The notes beneath the pieces were generated by a model. That model saw only the letters and a program-made list of their open reading frames with translations, was not told the DNA's origin and made no database searches. A program made the position numbers and the translations under genes. Source: Streptomyces sp. NP-1717 (lineage in GTDB: Bacteria; Actinomycetota; Actinomycetes; Streptomycetales; Streptomycetaceae). From it: a DNA stretch of 58,446 nt. Shown piece by piece: positions 16,677-25,854 of the stretch. Position 1 is the stretch's first letter. Every line of letters starts with the position of its first letter. The stretch covers positions 1 to 58,446 of the forward strand of contig NZ_JAAPBF010000025.1 of NCBI RefSeq assembly GCF_022695985.1, read 5' to 3'.

Positions 16677-16699
16677 ATGGTGACATCGACCACTGACAA
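16677..16699 (-). promoter_or_regulatory. RecA-NDp/PafBC-type promoter, acetyltransferase side
   Basis: Minus strand: TTGTCAGTGG (16690-16699), 7-base spacer, CACCAT (16677-16682). The -10 keeps the A and final T of the consensus only. It is divergent from the plus-strand copy beginning 49 bases away at 16748. Confidence 0.65.
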
Positions 16700-16747
16700 C
16701 CGGTCGCGGCCCGGCCCCGTCGTCCGGCCCGCCGGGCTGACAACGGA

Positions 16748-16770
16748 TTGTCAGTGGCGGGTGCCAGGAT
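16748..16770 (+). promoter_or_regulatory. RecA-NDp/PafBC-type promoter, FGE-like gene side
   Basis: TTGTCAGTGG (16748-16757), 7-base spacer, CAGGAT (16765-16770); the ATG follows 7 bases after the -10, so the mRNA is predicted to be leaderless. Confidence 0.75.
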
Positions 16771-16777
16771 TCCCGTC

Positions 16778-17590
16778 ATGTCTCTCGCCGACCTCACCTT
16801 CGACCGCTGGCGCGCCCTGGACCGGGACGCCGCGCACCGCCTCGCGTGCGAAGCCGCGCGGTCGGTGGGTGGGCGGCTGGTGGAGTTCGGTGGCACGCCC
16901 CGGCCGGGCGGTGTCGTGCACCGTGCGGTGATCGAGCGTGGGGGAGAGCTGTTCGCCCTGATACCCGGCGGTGAGGTGGCGGTCGGATTCGACCTGGAGC
17001 GCTGGCGGCCCCTGCCGGAGCAGCTCGACTCCTACCGGACACAGAGCCTTGCCGGTGGATTCGGCTTCGACGACGACCTCGTGGCCCATCTCGCGCGGTG
17101 TCTGACACCGAGGCGTACGGCCACGGTGCCCACCGTGCTGATGGCGGTGGAGCCGCGGGAGCTGCCCGAAGAGGCCGAATCCGTCCAGGACTTCCTCACG
17201 GAGCGGGGGCTGCGGCTGCCCGCTCCGGACGAGTGGGAGCACGCCTGCGGGGCGGGCGCCAAGACGCTGTTCCGCTGGGGTTCCGCCTGCCCGCTGGACC
17301 GGGCGCCGTACGGGGAGCACGACGACCCGGGCGGCCACCGGCGCCGGCCGAACGCCTTCGGGCTGCGCATCGCCCGTGACGTCTACGAGTCGGAGCTGAC
17401 GTCCGATCCGGGATCCGTCTACGGCGGGGACGGCGGCGAGGCGGTCTGCGGTGGTTACGGCGACTTCGTCGCGTGGCTGCCCCTGGCGACCGCCAACCGC
17501 AACCCCGGCATGGCCGAATTCCTCAACGGTCCCGAGGGCGAGGACATGGGCGACGAGTGCGGTCTCCGCCCCGTCCTCGACCTCGGCTGA
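16778..17590 (+). CDS. FGE/SUMF1-fold-like protein, predicted damage-inducible
   Basis: 270 residues from the ATG at 16778 (the TTG 30 bases earlier lies inside the promoter). Residues about 125-265 have the formylglycine-generating-enzyme-like fold: G-L-R-L-P-A-P-D-E-W-E-H-A-C-G-A-G (the R-L-P-T-E-A-E-W-E-Y-A-A-R-G-G signature), then F-R-W-G, NAFGLRI and a final CGLRPVLDLG. The N-terminal 120 residues are a separate mixed domain. The paired copper-binding Cys of true FGE are not evident, so enzymatic oxidation is doubtful; a binding or C-type-lectin-like role is as likely. Its place next to an acetyltransferase under twin divergent damage promoters is the main clue. Confidence 0.72.
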   Translation: MSLADLTFDRWRALDRDAAHRLACEAARSVGGRLVEFGGTPRPGGVVHRAVIERGGELFALIPGGEVAVGFDLERWRPLPEQLDSYRTQSLAGGFGFDDDLVAHLARCLTPRRTATVPTVLMAVEPRELPEEAESVQDFLTERGLRLPAPDEWEHACGAGAKTLFRWGSACPLDRAPYGEHDDPGGHRRRPNAFGLRIARDVYESELTSDPGSVYGGDGGEAVCGGYGDFVAWLPLATANRNPGMAEFLNGPEGEDMGDECGLRPVLDLG

Positions 17591-17891
17591 GCGCTACGCA
17601 CCCTCGGTTCCGCTTGAAGATCCGATCAATCTCGGTGGCCGATTCCCTTCCCCCGTCGCCCTGTTGAGCGCTGTCCGTACCAGGAGGGAGCGCAAGGGCG
17701 ACATTTTGTCATGGAGGAAAACTAATCTTCGGATAGTTCGACGCCGACCCTTGACCCTCCTATACCTCCGATGTTCACTACGCCTGACGACGCCGCCGCC
17801 TCGTCGAAGATCAGCTCTGGATCAGCCGTAGATCACCCGTCACCGCTTCGCTCAGCCAGCGCCCCCGGGCGCCCCGAGAGAGGACCGGATA
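17591..17891. other. Intergenic region before the carbohydrate operon
   Basis: No ORF with coding character. It contains an AT-richer stretch (17705-17770) with TTCGAC about 18 bases before TATACC, a possible vegetative promoter for the ThuA operon. I found no clear operator palindrome. Confidence 0.4.
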
Positions 17892-19667
17892 GTGCGCTTC
17901 GTCTCCCGCGCCCTGATCGCGCTCGTCCTGGCGGCCATGTCGCTCGTCGCCGTACCGCAGGCTCCGCCGGCCGAGGCCGCGGCCACCCCTGCGGCCACCC
18001 CCGTGAACACGCCCGTCCGCGCGGCTCCCCGGGCCGCCGCCGCGCCACTGACCAAGGTCCTGGTCTTCTCCAAGACCGCCGGATTCCGGCACTCGTCGAT
18101 CCCGGCGGGCATCGCGGCCGTGCAACGGCTCGGCGCCGCCAACGGGTTCACCGTCACCGCCACGGAGAACGCCGGCGCGTTCACCGCCGCCAACCTCGCC
18201 CAGTACCAGGCGGTGATCTGGCTCTCCACCACCGGCGACGTGCTCAACGCCGCGCAGCAGACCGCCTTCGAGTCGTACGTCGCCTCCGGCGGCGGCTACG
18301 TCGGCGTGCACGCCGCGTCCGACACCGAGTACGACTGGCCCTGGTACGGCGGTCTCGTCGGCGCGTACTTCGCCTCCCACCCCGCCACCCAGCAGGCCAC
18401 CGTCAAGGTCGAGGACCGCGCGTCCGTCTCCACCTCGCATCTGCCGCAGCGCTGGACCCGCACCGACGAGTGGTACAACTACCGCGCCAATCCGCGCGCG
18501 GCGGTCAAGGTGCTCGCGAGCCTCGACGAGACGACGTACTCGGGCGGCACCATGGGCGATCATCCGATCGCCTGGTGCCAGGACTACCGGGGCGGACGCT
18601 CCTGGTACACCGGCCTCGGCCACACCGAGGAGTCGTACGCGGACCCGGCGTTCACCACCATGCTGCTCGGCGGCATCCAGACGGCGGCGCGCGCCAAGGC
18701 CGCCGACTGCCGTCCGGAGACCGGCTACACCCCGCTGTTCGACGGCAGCCGGGCCAGTCTCGACAAGTGGCGGCAGGCGGGGGCGGGCAGCTTCAGCCTC
18801 GCCGACGGCACGCTCTCCTCGGTCGGTGGCATGGGCCTGCTCTGGTATCCGGTGACACCGTTCGCCGACTACTCGCTCAAGGCCGACTGGATGATGCCGG
18901 GCGACGACAACGGCGGCGTCTTCATCGGTTTCCCCGACCCGCAGGGCGACCCGTGGAAGCCGGTCGACCTCGGCCACGAGATCCAGATCGACGCCTCCGA
19001 CGGCGACCCGACCCGTACCACCGGGAGTGTCTACAGCTTCAAGGCCCCCGACACGGCGGCCCGCGCCGCCGCGCTCAACCCGCCCGGCACCTGGAACAGT
19101 TACGAGATCACGGTGCACGGCCGCCACGTCGAGGTCTTCCTCAACGGTGTGAAGATCAACGACTACACCAGCACCCGTGACATCGCGCTCGGCCACATCG
19201 GCCTCCAGAACGACGGCGCCGGTCTGGACATCAGCTACCGCAACGTCCGCATCAAGCAGGACGGGGCGCAGACCACCGATCTGGCGCGGGGCCGGCCGGT
19301 CACGGTCACCAGCGTCGAGCCCGGCAGCACGCACGTGGGTGCCAACGCCGTGGACGGCGACTCCACGACCCGCTGGGGCAGCGCGTACGCCGATCCGCAG
19401 TCGATCACCGTCGACCTCGGCGGCGTCCGCACCCTCCAGCAGGTCCGGCTCAACTGGGAGACCGCGTACGCCTCCGCGTACACCGTCCAGGCGTCCGCGG
19501 ACAACGCCACCTGGCGCACCGTCGGCACGGTCACGGCGGGCAACGGGGGCCTCGACGAGATCGCCGTGAGCGGCACCGGACGGTACGTACGGGTCCAGGG
19601 CACCACGCGTGCCACGCAGTACGGCTACTCCCTCTGGGATCTCAACGTGTTCGGCACCACGCAGTAA
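17892..19667 (+). CDS. Secreted ThuA / DUF1080 / discoidin multidomain protein
   Basis: 591 residues from a GTG at 17892 (GAGAGGA upstream). Signal peptide about 1-30 with A-E-A cleavage region. ThuA-like (trehalose utilisation, glutamine-amidotransferase fold) domain about 48-285, with FSKTAGFRHSSI at its start, GGYVGVHAASDTEYDWPWY and LGHTEESYADP at the end. A DUF1080/concanavalin-like (3-keto-glycoside hydrolase family) domain follows at about 300-450 (TPLFDGSRASLDKWRQAG...EIQIDASDGD...YEITVHGRHVEVFLNG). The C-terminus (about 460-591) is an F5/8-type discoidin sugar-binding domain. Together they suggest extracellular breakdown of 3-keto or trehalose-like glycosides. First gene of a three-gene operon. 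Confidence 0.9.
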   Translation: MRFVSRALIALVLAAMSLVAVPQAPPAEAAATPAATPVNTPVRAAPRAAAAPLTKVLVFSKTAGFRHSSIPAGIAAVQRLGAANGFTVTATENAGAFTAANLAQYQAVIWLSTTGDVLNAAQQTAFESYVASGGGYVGVHAASDTEYDWPWYGGLVGAYFASHPATQQATVKVEDRASVSTSHLPQRWTRTDEWYNYRANPRAAVKVLASLDETTYSGGTMGDHPIAWCQDYRGGRSWYTGLGHTEESYADPAFTTMLLGGIQTAARAKAADCRPETGYTPLFDGSRASLDKWRQAGAGSFSLADGTLSSVGGMGLLWYPVTPFADYSLKADWMMPGDDNGGVFIGFPDPQGDPWKPVDLGHEIQIDASDGDPTRTTGSVYSFKAPDTAARAAALNPPGTWNSYEITVHGRHVEVFLNGVKINDYTSTRDIALGHIGLQNDGAGLDISYRNVRIKQDGAQTTDLARGRPVTVTSVEPGSTHVGANAVDGDSTTRWGSAYADPQSITVDLGGVRTLQQVRLNWETAYASAYTVQASADNATWRTVGTVTAGNGGLDEIAVSGTGRYVRVQGTTRATQYGYSLWDLNVFGTTQ

Positions 19668-19779
19668 CCAGCGACGAGCCACCCCTCGTTCCACCGCCCG
19701 GACGACCTGGCGCGCGACAGCCGTCGCGCGCCGGGCCGTCGTGGCGCCCCCACACCCGCGATCGCCCCCTGGAGGTTCC

Positions 19780-22326
19780 GTGTTGTCGCGCGCCGTCGCC
19801 TACCTGACCGCACTGTTAACCCTGTCCGCACTGCTGCTGGCGCCCGGCGCCATGGCGGCCGACCCGGAGGCGGGCCAGAGACCCGCGGACCGTCAGACGG
19901 CCCGGGACACCGGCCGGAAGGCCGCCGCGCCCCCGCCCACCAGCGGCTTCGAGAAGGTCAAACTCGACGGCGGGCTGGGCATGGGGGAGCCGATCGAACT
20001 CTCCGTACTGCCCGACGGCAAGGTCCTCTACATCAACCGCGGCACCAGCGCCGCCGGCGGCCAGGTCCGCCTCTACAACCCGGCCACCAAGACCACGACG
20101 GTCGCCCTGACCCTTCCGCTGGACGCCCGCTTCGAGGACGGGCTGATCGGCATCACCCTGCACCCGAAGTTCGCCACCACCGGCTGGGTGATGCTCTTCT
20201 ACTCGCCCAAGAGCACTCCACTGGTGAACCGGATATCCCGCTTCACCTTCAGCCAGAGCACCAACACGATCGCCCCGTCCAGCGAAGACATGATCATCGA
20301 GTGGCCGACCGAGCGTGAGATGTGCTGCCACTCGGCCGGCTCCATGTCCTGGGACACGGCGGGCAACCTCTACTTCGCGGTCGGCGACAACACCAACTCC
20401 GGCGGTGACGCGCAGGGCATGGCCCCGATCGACGAACGCCCGTCCCGGCACGCGCAGTTCGACGCCCAGCGCACCTCCGGCAACGCGAACGACCTGCGGG
20501 GCAAGATCAACCGTATCCACCCGGAGGACAACGGCACCTACACCGTCCCGAACGGCAACCTCTTCGCCAAGGGCACCGCGGGCACCCGCCCGGAGGTCTA
20601 TGTGATGGGCGTACGGAACCCGTACCGCGTCTGGGTCGACAGACAGGCGAACAACACCCTGTACTGGGGCGAGGTCGGACCCGACGCGGGCGCCACCATC
20701 CCCGCGCGCGGCCCTGCGGCGTACGACGAGTTCAACCGCGCCACCGGCCCCGGGAACTACGGCTGGCCCTACTGCGGCGGCCCCAACGTGGCCTACAACG
20801 ACTGGGACTTCGCGGCCAACCAGCCGCGCGGCTGGTTCCCCTGCGGCGGCGGCACCGGCCCGGTCAACAACTCCCCGCGCAACACCGGTATCCAGCAACT
20901 GCCGCCCACCAAGACCTCACTGGTGTGGGAGCAGCACGGCGGCAGCAAGGAGTGGCCGCAGCTCGACAACCCGGGCGGTTGCGGTTCGCCCAACCACACC
21001 GAGGTCTACCACTACGACGCGAATCTCAACTCCGACGTCAAGTGGCCCCAGTACTACGACAACAAGCTGCTGATCTCCGAGTACTGCCGCAACTGGATCA
21101 AGGAGGTCCAGTTCAGCAACGGTGACGCGAGCACCGGTACGCCCACGGCCATCGAACCGGTCCTGGACGGCATGAAGCTCGTCCACCCGATCGACATGGA
21201 GTTCGGCCCGGACGGCTCGCTGTACCTCCTGGAGTACGGCAGCGGCTACTTCTCGGGCGCCGAGGACGCCGGTCTCTACAAGATCAACTATGTGCAGGGC
21301 GGCCGGTCACCGCTGGCCAAGGCGTCCGTGAACAGGGACAACGGACTCGCGCCGCTGGCCGTCACGTTCTCCAGTGCCGGCAGCAGCGACCCGGACGGCA
21401 ATCCGCTCAGCTACGCGTGGGACTTCACGGACAACGGCAGCACCGACTCCACCGCCGCCAACCCGTCCTTCACCTATCCCTCGAACGGCGACTTCCGGGC
21501 CAGACTCACCGTCAGCGACGGCACCGGGAGATCCGGCACGACGACCCTCCCGGTCGTCGTCGGCAACAACCGCCCCACGCTGACGATCTCGCAGCCACCG
21601 GCGGGCGGCGTGTTCGAGTGGAACGAGAACGTCACCGTCACGGCGTCGGCGACCGACCCGCAGGACGGACCGATCGACTGCTCGAAGGTGATCGTACGGA
21701 TCGCCCTCGGCCACCAGGAACACGCGCACGAGGTCGCCGAAGGCACCGGATGCTCCACCACGTTCAACACCGGGCCGATCCACTCCGGCCTCGACGCCAC
21801 GCAGTTCTACGTGGTGCGGGCCAGCTACACCGACAAGGGAGCCGCCGGCACCGTACCCCTGACCGGTGAGAAGGAACTCAGCCTGTGGCCCAAGAAGTGG
21901 CAGGCGGAGCACTACGCGCAGCTCTCCGGACCGCAGATCATCAACGCGGCCGGGGCCGAGGGCGGCAAACGCCTCGGCGACGTGCAGAACAACGAATGGG
22001 TCAAGTACCACCCGGTGAGCCTCAAGGGCGTCACCGGCATCAGGGCCCGGGTCTCCTCCGACAAGGCGGGGAACGTGGCGACCTTCCGGTACGACTCCGT
22101 CACCGGCCCCGTGGTCGGGCGGGTGACCGTGCCCAACACCGGTGGCTGGGAGGCGTACACCGACGTCAACGTGCCCGTCACGAACGCGGTTGAGCAGCCG
22201 CGTGATCTCTTCGTGGTCTTCACCGGCGGCTCCGGAGCCATTCTCGACCTCGACAGCTACACCTTCACCGGGCCCGGCATCAGCCGTCCCGCCACCCTGA
22301 ACGGCCGTGGGAGTGATGCACAGTGA
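19780..22326 (+). CDS. Secreted PQQ-type sugar dehydrogenase with PKD and CBM6-like domains
   Basis: 848 residues from a GTG at 19780, set by GGAGG 4 bases upstream. Signal peptide about 1-25 ending A-M-A-A. Glucose/sorbosone dehydrogenase beta-propeller at about 55-510 (LPDGKVLYINRGT, DGLIGITLHPKF, MSWDTAGNLYFAVGDN, RGKINRIHP, YVMGVRNPYRVWVD). PKD domain about 515-600 with F-x-S-A-G-S-S-D-P-D-G. A Big/PKD-like spacer, then a CBM6-like module (about 710-840, WQAEHYAQLSG...LDLDSYTFTG). Oxidises an unknown sugar outside the cell; whether it uses PQQ is from family knowledge. Its stop overlaps the next start (GTGA). Confidence 0.9.
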   Translation: MLSRAVAYLTALLTLSALLLAPGAMAADPEAGQRPADRQTARDTGRKAAAPPPTSGFEKVKLDGGLGMGEPIELSVLPDGKVLYINRGTSAAGGQVRLYNPATKTTTVALTLPLDARFEDGLIGITLHPKFATTGWVMLFYSPKSTPLVNRISRFTFSQSTNTIAPSSEDMIIEWPTEREMCCHSAGSMSWDTAGNLYFAVGDNTNSGGDAQGMAPIDERPSRHAQFDAQRTSGNANDLRGKINRIHPEDNGTYTVPNGNLFAKGTAGTRPEVYVMGVRNPYRVWVDRQANNTLYWGEVGPDAGATIPARGPAAYDEFNRATGPGNYGWPYCGGPNVAYNDWDFAANQPRGWFPCGGGTGPVNNSPRNTGIQQLPPTKTSLVWEQHGGSKEWPQLDNPGGCGSPNHTEVYHYDANLNSDVKWPQYYDNKLLISEYCRNWIKEVQFSNGDASTGTPTAIEPVLDGMKLVHPIDMEFGPDGSLYLLEYGSGYFSGAEDAGLYKINYVQGGRSPLAKASVNRDNGLAPLAVTFSSAGSSDPDGNPLSYAWDFTDNGSTDSTAANPSFTYPSNGDFRARLTVSDGTGRSGTTTLPVVVGNNRPTLTISQPPAGGVFEWNENVTVTASATDPQDGPIDCSKVIVRIALGHQEHAHEVAEGTGCSTTFNTGPIHSGLDATQFYVVRASYTDKGAAGTVPLTGEKELSLWPKKWQAEHYAQLSGPQIINAAGAEGGKRLGDVQNNEWVKYHPVSLKGVTGIRARVSSDKAGNVATFRYDSVTGPVVGRVTVPNTGGWEAYTDVNVPVTNAVEQPRDLFVVFTGGSGAILDLDSYTFTGPGISRPATLNGRGSDAQ

Positions 22327-25109
22327 CCACCGCGAGATCCCTGAGAACGAGCCCGCCCCCGAGGGGGAGAGCGGGACGGACACGCGGCGCCCGCCTCCTC
22401 GGCGCGCTCCTCGTCCTCGTCTGCACGGTGACCGGCCTCTCGGGGGTGTCACCGGCCGCGGCCTCGCCCACCGACGCCGCCTTCAACTCCTCGACCGGCG
22501 CCCTGAACGTGGACTACGCCAAGTACATGTCCAAGCACGACATCGTCTACAACCGGCCGACCACCGAACCCCAGCACGGCCTCACCGTGGGCAACGGCCG
22601 TACCGGCGCGATGGCCTGGCAGAACAACGGCCTCAACATGCAGGTCTCCGGCGTGGACACCTCCCAGCAGACCGCCTTCGGCGCCGGGATGATCAACCTG
22701 TCCACCACCCCGGCCATGGACAGCGGCTACTCCACCTTCCAGCAGCGCCTCTCCCTCTACGACGGCACCCTCACCACCAAGTACGACAACAACCGCACCG
22801 TCACGGTGATGGGGCAGCCCAACTCCGAGGTCATGGGCATCCATGTGGAGGACAGCCGCTCCGGGGTCTCCGCGATCACGCTCGACCTGAGCCTGTGGGA
22901 CGTCTCCAACCTCGGCAACAGCGGTGACGTGCCGAACATCGACACCTGGCGGACCGTGTCCACGTACGCGGACTCCACCGGCGCCGGGCTCAGCCGCGGC
23001 CAGTCGGATCCGCAGAACTTCGGCTACACCCTCGGCGCGACCGTCGAGGGCGCCTCGTACACCGCGCGGGTCGTGGACGGCCGCAGGGTGCGGCTGTCGA
23101 TCACACCGGACTCCAGCTACACCATCTGGTTCACCGCGAGCACCCGGCTCAACGCGCCGAGTCACAACTCGGTCGCCGAGGCCAAGCGCGCGCTGGCCGC
23201 GGTCAAGGCCACCGGATACACGAGCACCAACACCGCCTACCTCAACTGGTGGCACGCGTTCTGGCAGAAGTCGTTCGTCCAGTACTCCAACGGGTCCCGT
23301 GAAGCGGACTACATGGAGAACGTCTACTACCTCTCCACCTACATGATCGCGGCGGCCGGATACGGAAACTATCCCGCCCACTTCATCAACGGCGTCTTCC
23401 GGGCCACCGGGGACGCCACGAAATGGAGCAACGCGTACTGGTACTGGAATCAACGGGACATCTACAACTCGTTCCTCGCCTCCAACCACACCGACCTCAT
23501 CGCCGGGTTCAACAAGCTCTACAGCCGCAATTTCGACGCGCTGAAGGCATACACCCGCACCCGGTACAACGTGGACGGCATCTGGGTGCCGGAGACGATG
23601 GGCTGGGACGGCAACGCGCGCGGCACCGTCAACAGCGACTACACGAACAACATCTGGTCGACCGGCACCGAGGCCGCGTACAACATGTACCTCCAGTACA
23701 CGTACACGAACGACACCAACTACCTGCGGAACACGGCCTATCCGTTCATGCGCGAGGTCGCCAGGTTCTACCAGGCGAAACTGTCGTTCAACAGCTCCAC
23801 CGGCAAGTACTACGTGGCCAGCTCCCACTCGCACGAGACGTACTGGAACGTCCCCAACGCGATCACGGACCTGGCCGCCGTACGCACCCTGTTCCCGCTC
23901 GCCATCAAGGCGAGCAACCAGCTCGGCCTGGACGCCTCGCTGCGTCCGCAGTGGCAGAACATCCTGGACAACCTGATCGCCTACCCGTCCGACACCAACG
24001 CCAACACCTATCTGCCGCACACACCCCCGATCGCCCAGACGCGCAACAACGAGAATGTCGCGGCCGAGATCATCTGGCCCTACGACCTCACCGGCATCGG
24101 ATATCCCGACCAGCAGAAAGCGATCAACACCTGGAACGCCAGGCCCTTCCCGTACGGAAACGTATGGGCCAACGACGCGATCCAGGCCGCCAGACTCGGA
24201 CTCGGGAACCAGACGCTCCAGGGCATGAAGACGATGCTCCAGAAGTACCAGAACTATCCGAACGGCATGACCAGCAACACCAACGGCGTCCTCGAATACC
24301 TCGGTGTGCACCTGGCCGCGACGAACGAATCGCTGCTCCAGTCGTACAACGACAAGATCCGGGTCTTCCCCGCCGTCCCCACCGACTCCACCTTCGTCGG
24401 CAAATTCAGTCTGCTCGCCAAGGGCGGATTCATGGTCAGCTCGGAGAGGGAGGCCGGTGAGGTCAAGTACGTCGGAATCAAGAGCCAGTTCGGCAACGCC
24501 GCCCGCGTCGTCAACCCGTGGGGGACACAGGAGGTCAGGGTCCGCAGGACCTCCGACAACGCCGTCGTGACGACATCCAGCAGCGCCGAGATCACCTTCA
24601 ACACCGCGGCGAACCAGGTGTACGTGGTCGAGCGGACCGCCAAGCCGCTCGGTTCCTACACCTCGACGCAGCTCACCGGCACCGCGAACCAGGGCATGAA
24701 GTCGCTGGCCGGCACCAGCTCCACGCTGGGCTCGAACGCGACCTCCGACCCGATGGTGAACAACACGGCGCTCACGTACGACAGCAACTGGCACCTCACC
24801 AACAGCCGCGGCTACGGCGACTTCAACGACGACACGCACCACAGCACCACCGTGGACGCGGTGGCGTCGTACACGTTCACCGGCACCGGAATCCAGTATC
24901 TGTCCGAACGCAACGGCGACATGGGGACCGTCGACGTCTACCTGGACAACGTCTTCCAGGCGACGGTGAACCTCAGGGCCGACGGCGCGAGACAGGTCCA
25001 GCAGGTCGTGTGGCAGAAACAGGGGCTCGCACGCGGCTCCCACACGATCAGGATCGTCAACCGCAGCACGTCGGTGGGGATGGTGGACGCGCTGCGCATC
25101 ACCCCATGA
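22323..25109 (+). CDS. Secreted GH95-like glycoside hydrolase
   Basis: 928 residues from a GTG overlapping the previous stop. Long basic signal peptide (about 1-48). An N-terminal beta-sandwich (about 60-300: GLTVGNGRTGAMAWQNN) precedes an (alpha/alpha)6 toroid (about 300-690) as in alpha-L-fucosidase family GH95: NWWHAFWQKSF, NGVFRATGD, YWNQRDIYNSFLASN, SHSHETYWNVPNAITDL, NTNGVLEYLGVHLAATNESLL and RVFPAVP. A C-terminal carbohydrate-binding-like sandwich (about 780-928) follows. The exact linkage cleaved is not visible, and key GH95 Asn/Asp/Glu residues need an alignment. Last gene of the operon; a hairpin terminator lies 29 bases downstream. Confidence 0.82.
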   Translation: MTTARSLRTSPPPRGRAGRTRGARLLGALLVLVCTVTGLSGVSPAAASPTDAAFNSSTGALNVDYAKYMSKHDIVYNRPTTEPQHGLTVGNGRTGAMAWQNNGLNMQVSGVDTSQQTAFGAGMINLSTTPAMDSGYSTFQQRLSLYDGTLTTKYDNNRTVTVMGQPNSEVMGIHVEDSRSGVSAITLDLSLWDVSNLGNSGDVPNIDTWRTVSTYADSTGAGLSRGQSDPQNFGYTLGATVEGASYTARVVDGRRVRLSITPDSSYTIWFTASTRLNAPSHNSVAEAKRALAAVKATGYTSTNTAYLNWWHAFWQKSFVQYSNGSREADYMENVYYLSTYMIAAAGYGNYPAHFINGVFRATGDATKWSNAYWYWNQRDIYNSFLASNHTDLIAGFNKLYSRNFDALKAYTRTRYNVDGIWVPETMGWDGNARGTVNSDYTNNIWSTGTEAAYNMYLQYTYTNDTNYLRNTAYPFMREVARFYQAKLSFNSSTGKYYVASSHSHETYWNVPNAITDLAAVRTLFPLAIKASNQLGLDASLRPQWQNILDNLIAYPSDTNANTYLPHTPPIAQTRNNENVAAEIIWPYDLTGIGYPDQQKAINTWNARPFPYGNVWANDAIQAARLGLGNQTLQGMKTMLQKYQNYPNGMTSNTNGVLEYLGVHLAATNESLLQSYNDKIRVFPAVPTDSTFVGKFSLLAKGGFMVSSEREAGEVKYVGIKSQFGNAARVVNPWGTQEVRVRRTSDNAVVTTSSSAEITFNTAANQVYVVERTAKPLGSYTSTQLTGTANQGMKSLAGTSSTLGSNATSDPMVNNTALTYDSNWHLTNSRGYGDFNDDTHHSTTVDAVASYTFTGTGIQYLSERNGDMGTVDVYLDNVFQATVNLRADGARQVQQVVWQKQGLARGSHTIRIVNRSTSVGMVDALRITP

Positions 25110-25137
25110 CACCCCACTTCGGCCGCCGGCCCTGACC

Positions 25138-25172
25138 GTGGCCCCGCGCGGAGGGACGCCGTGCGGGGCCAC
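25138..25172 (+). terminator. Hairpin terminator after the carbohydrate operon
   Basis: GTGGCCCCGC (25138-25147) pairs perfectly with 25163-25172 around a 15-base loop that can pair further. Confidence 0.75.
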
Positions 25173-25266
25173 ACCCATGAGGTGGCGGGGGCACCCGGCA
25201 TAGTGAGGGCATCTCCCGCGCGTCAGTACGGGTAGGCAGGGCCGGCCGGCCCGCCGGGAGAAGAAG

Positions 25267-25854
25267 GTGACGATGGATGCCGCAAGCCGGGAAAGCTTCC
25301 TGGAATTCGTGACGAACAGATCGACGGCCCTGCTGAGAACCGCGGTGCTGCTCAGCGGCGGCGACCGCCACGCGGCCGAGGACCTGCTGCAGAACGCGCT
25401 CGTCAAGGCCGCCGGCCGCTGGCACCGGATCGACGAACCGGAGGCGTACGTACGGCAGATCCTCTACCGGCAGCAGGTCAGCCGCTGGCGGCTGAAGGGC
25501 AGGCGCAAGGAACTCACCGTCGCCGAACCGCCCGACCCCGGCGCCGACGCCCGGACCGCGCACGCCACCGACGCCACCGCCGCTGCGGAACTGCGCCTCG
25601 TCATGCGCGACGCGCTGTCCCGGCTCACCGCGCGGCAGCGCGCCGTACTCGTCCTGCGCTACTTCGAGGATCTGCCCGAGGCCGACGTCGCCCGCCTGCT
25701 CGGTGTCTCGGTCGGCACGGTCCGCTCCACCACCCACCGCTCACTCGCCCGCCTGCGCGTCCTCGCGCCCGAACTCTCCCTGCTCGACCCGTCCGACGGC
25801 GGTCGACAGCAGCCTCCGTCCCGTGACTTCGCCCCCGTGGAGGTACGACCGTGA
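25267..25854 (+). CDS. SigE-family ECF RNA polymerase sigma factor
   Basis: 195 residues from the GTG at 25267 (GGGAG, 6-base spacer); an ATG at 25273 is an alternative. Region sigma-2 about 8-78 (FLEFVTNRSTALLRTAVLLSG...AEDLLQNALVKA...YVRQILYRQQVSRWR), region sigma-4 about 120-170 (LTARQRAVLVLRYFEDLPEADVARLLGVSVGTVRSTTHRSL). This is the compact SigE-family type common in Streptomyces. It overlaps the next gene by 4 bases (GTGA); that gene should encode its membrane-bound modulator. Confidence 0.93.
   Translation: MTMDAASRESFLEFVTNRSTALLRTAVLLSGGDRHAAEDLLQNALVKAAGRWHRIDEPEAYVRQILYRQQVSRWRLKGRRKELTVAEPPDPGADARTAHATDATAAAELRLVMRDALSRLTARQRAVLVLRYFEDLPEADVARLLGVSVGTVRSTTHRSLARLRVLAPELSLLDPSDGGRQQPPSRDFAPVEVRP

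Noticed and set aside
9797..17590. LexA (SOS) boxes near the damage-promoter genes.
   Set aside because: No GAAC-N4-GTTC-like palindrome was found in these promoter regions; the RecA-NDp type fits instead.
22449..25406. 985-codon minus-strand ORF.
   Set aside because: It is the antisense shadow of the GH95-like gene, produced by GC-rich third positions; Val/Gly/Asp-rich with no motif.
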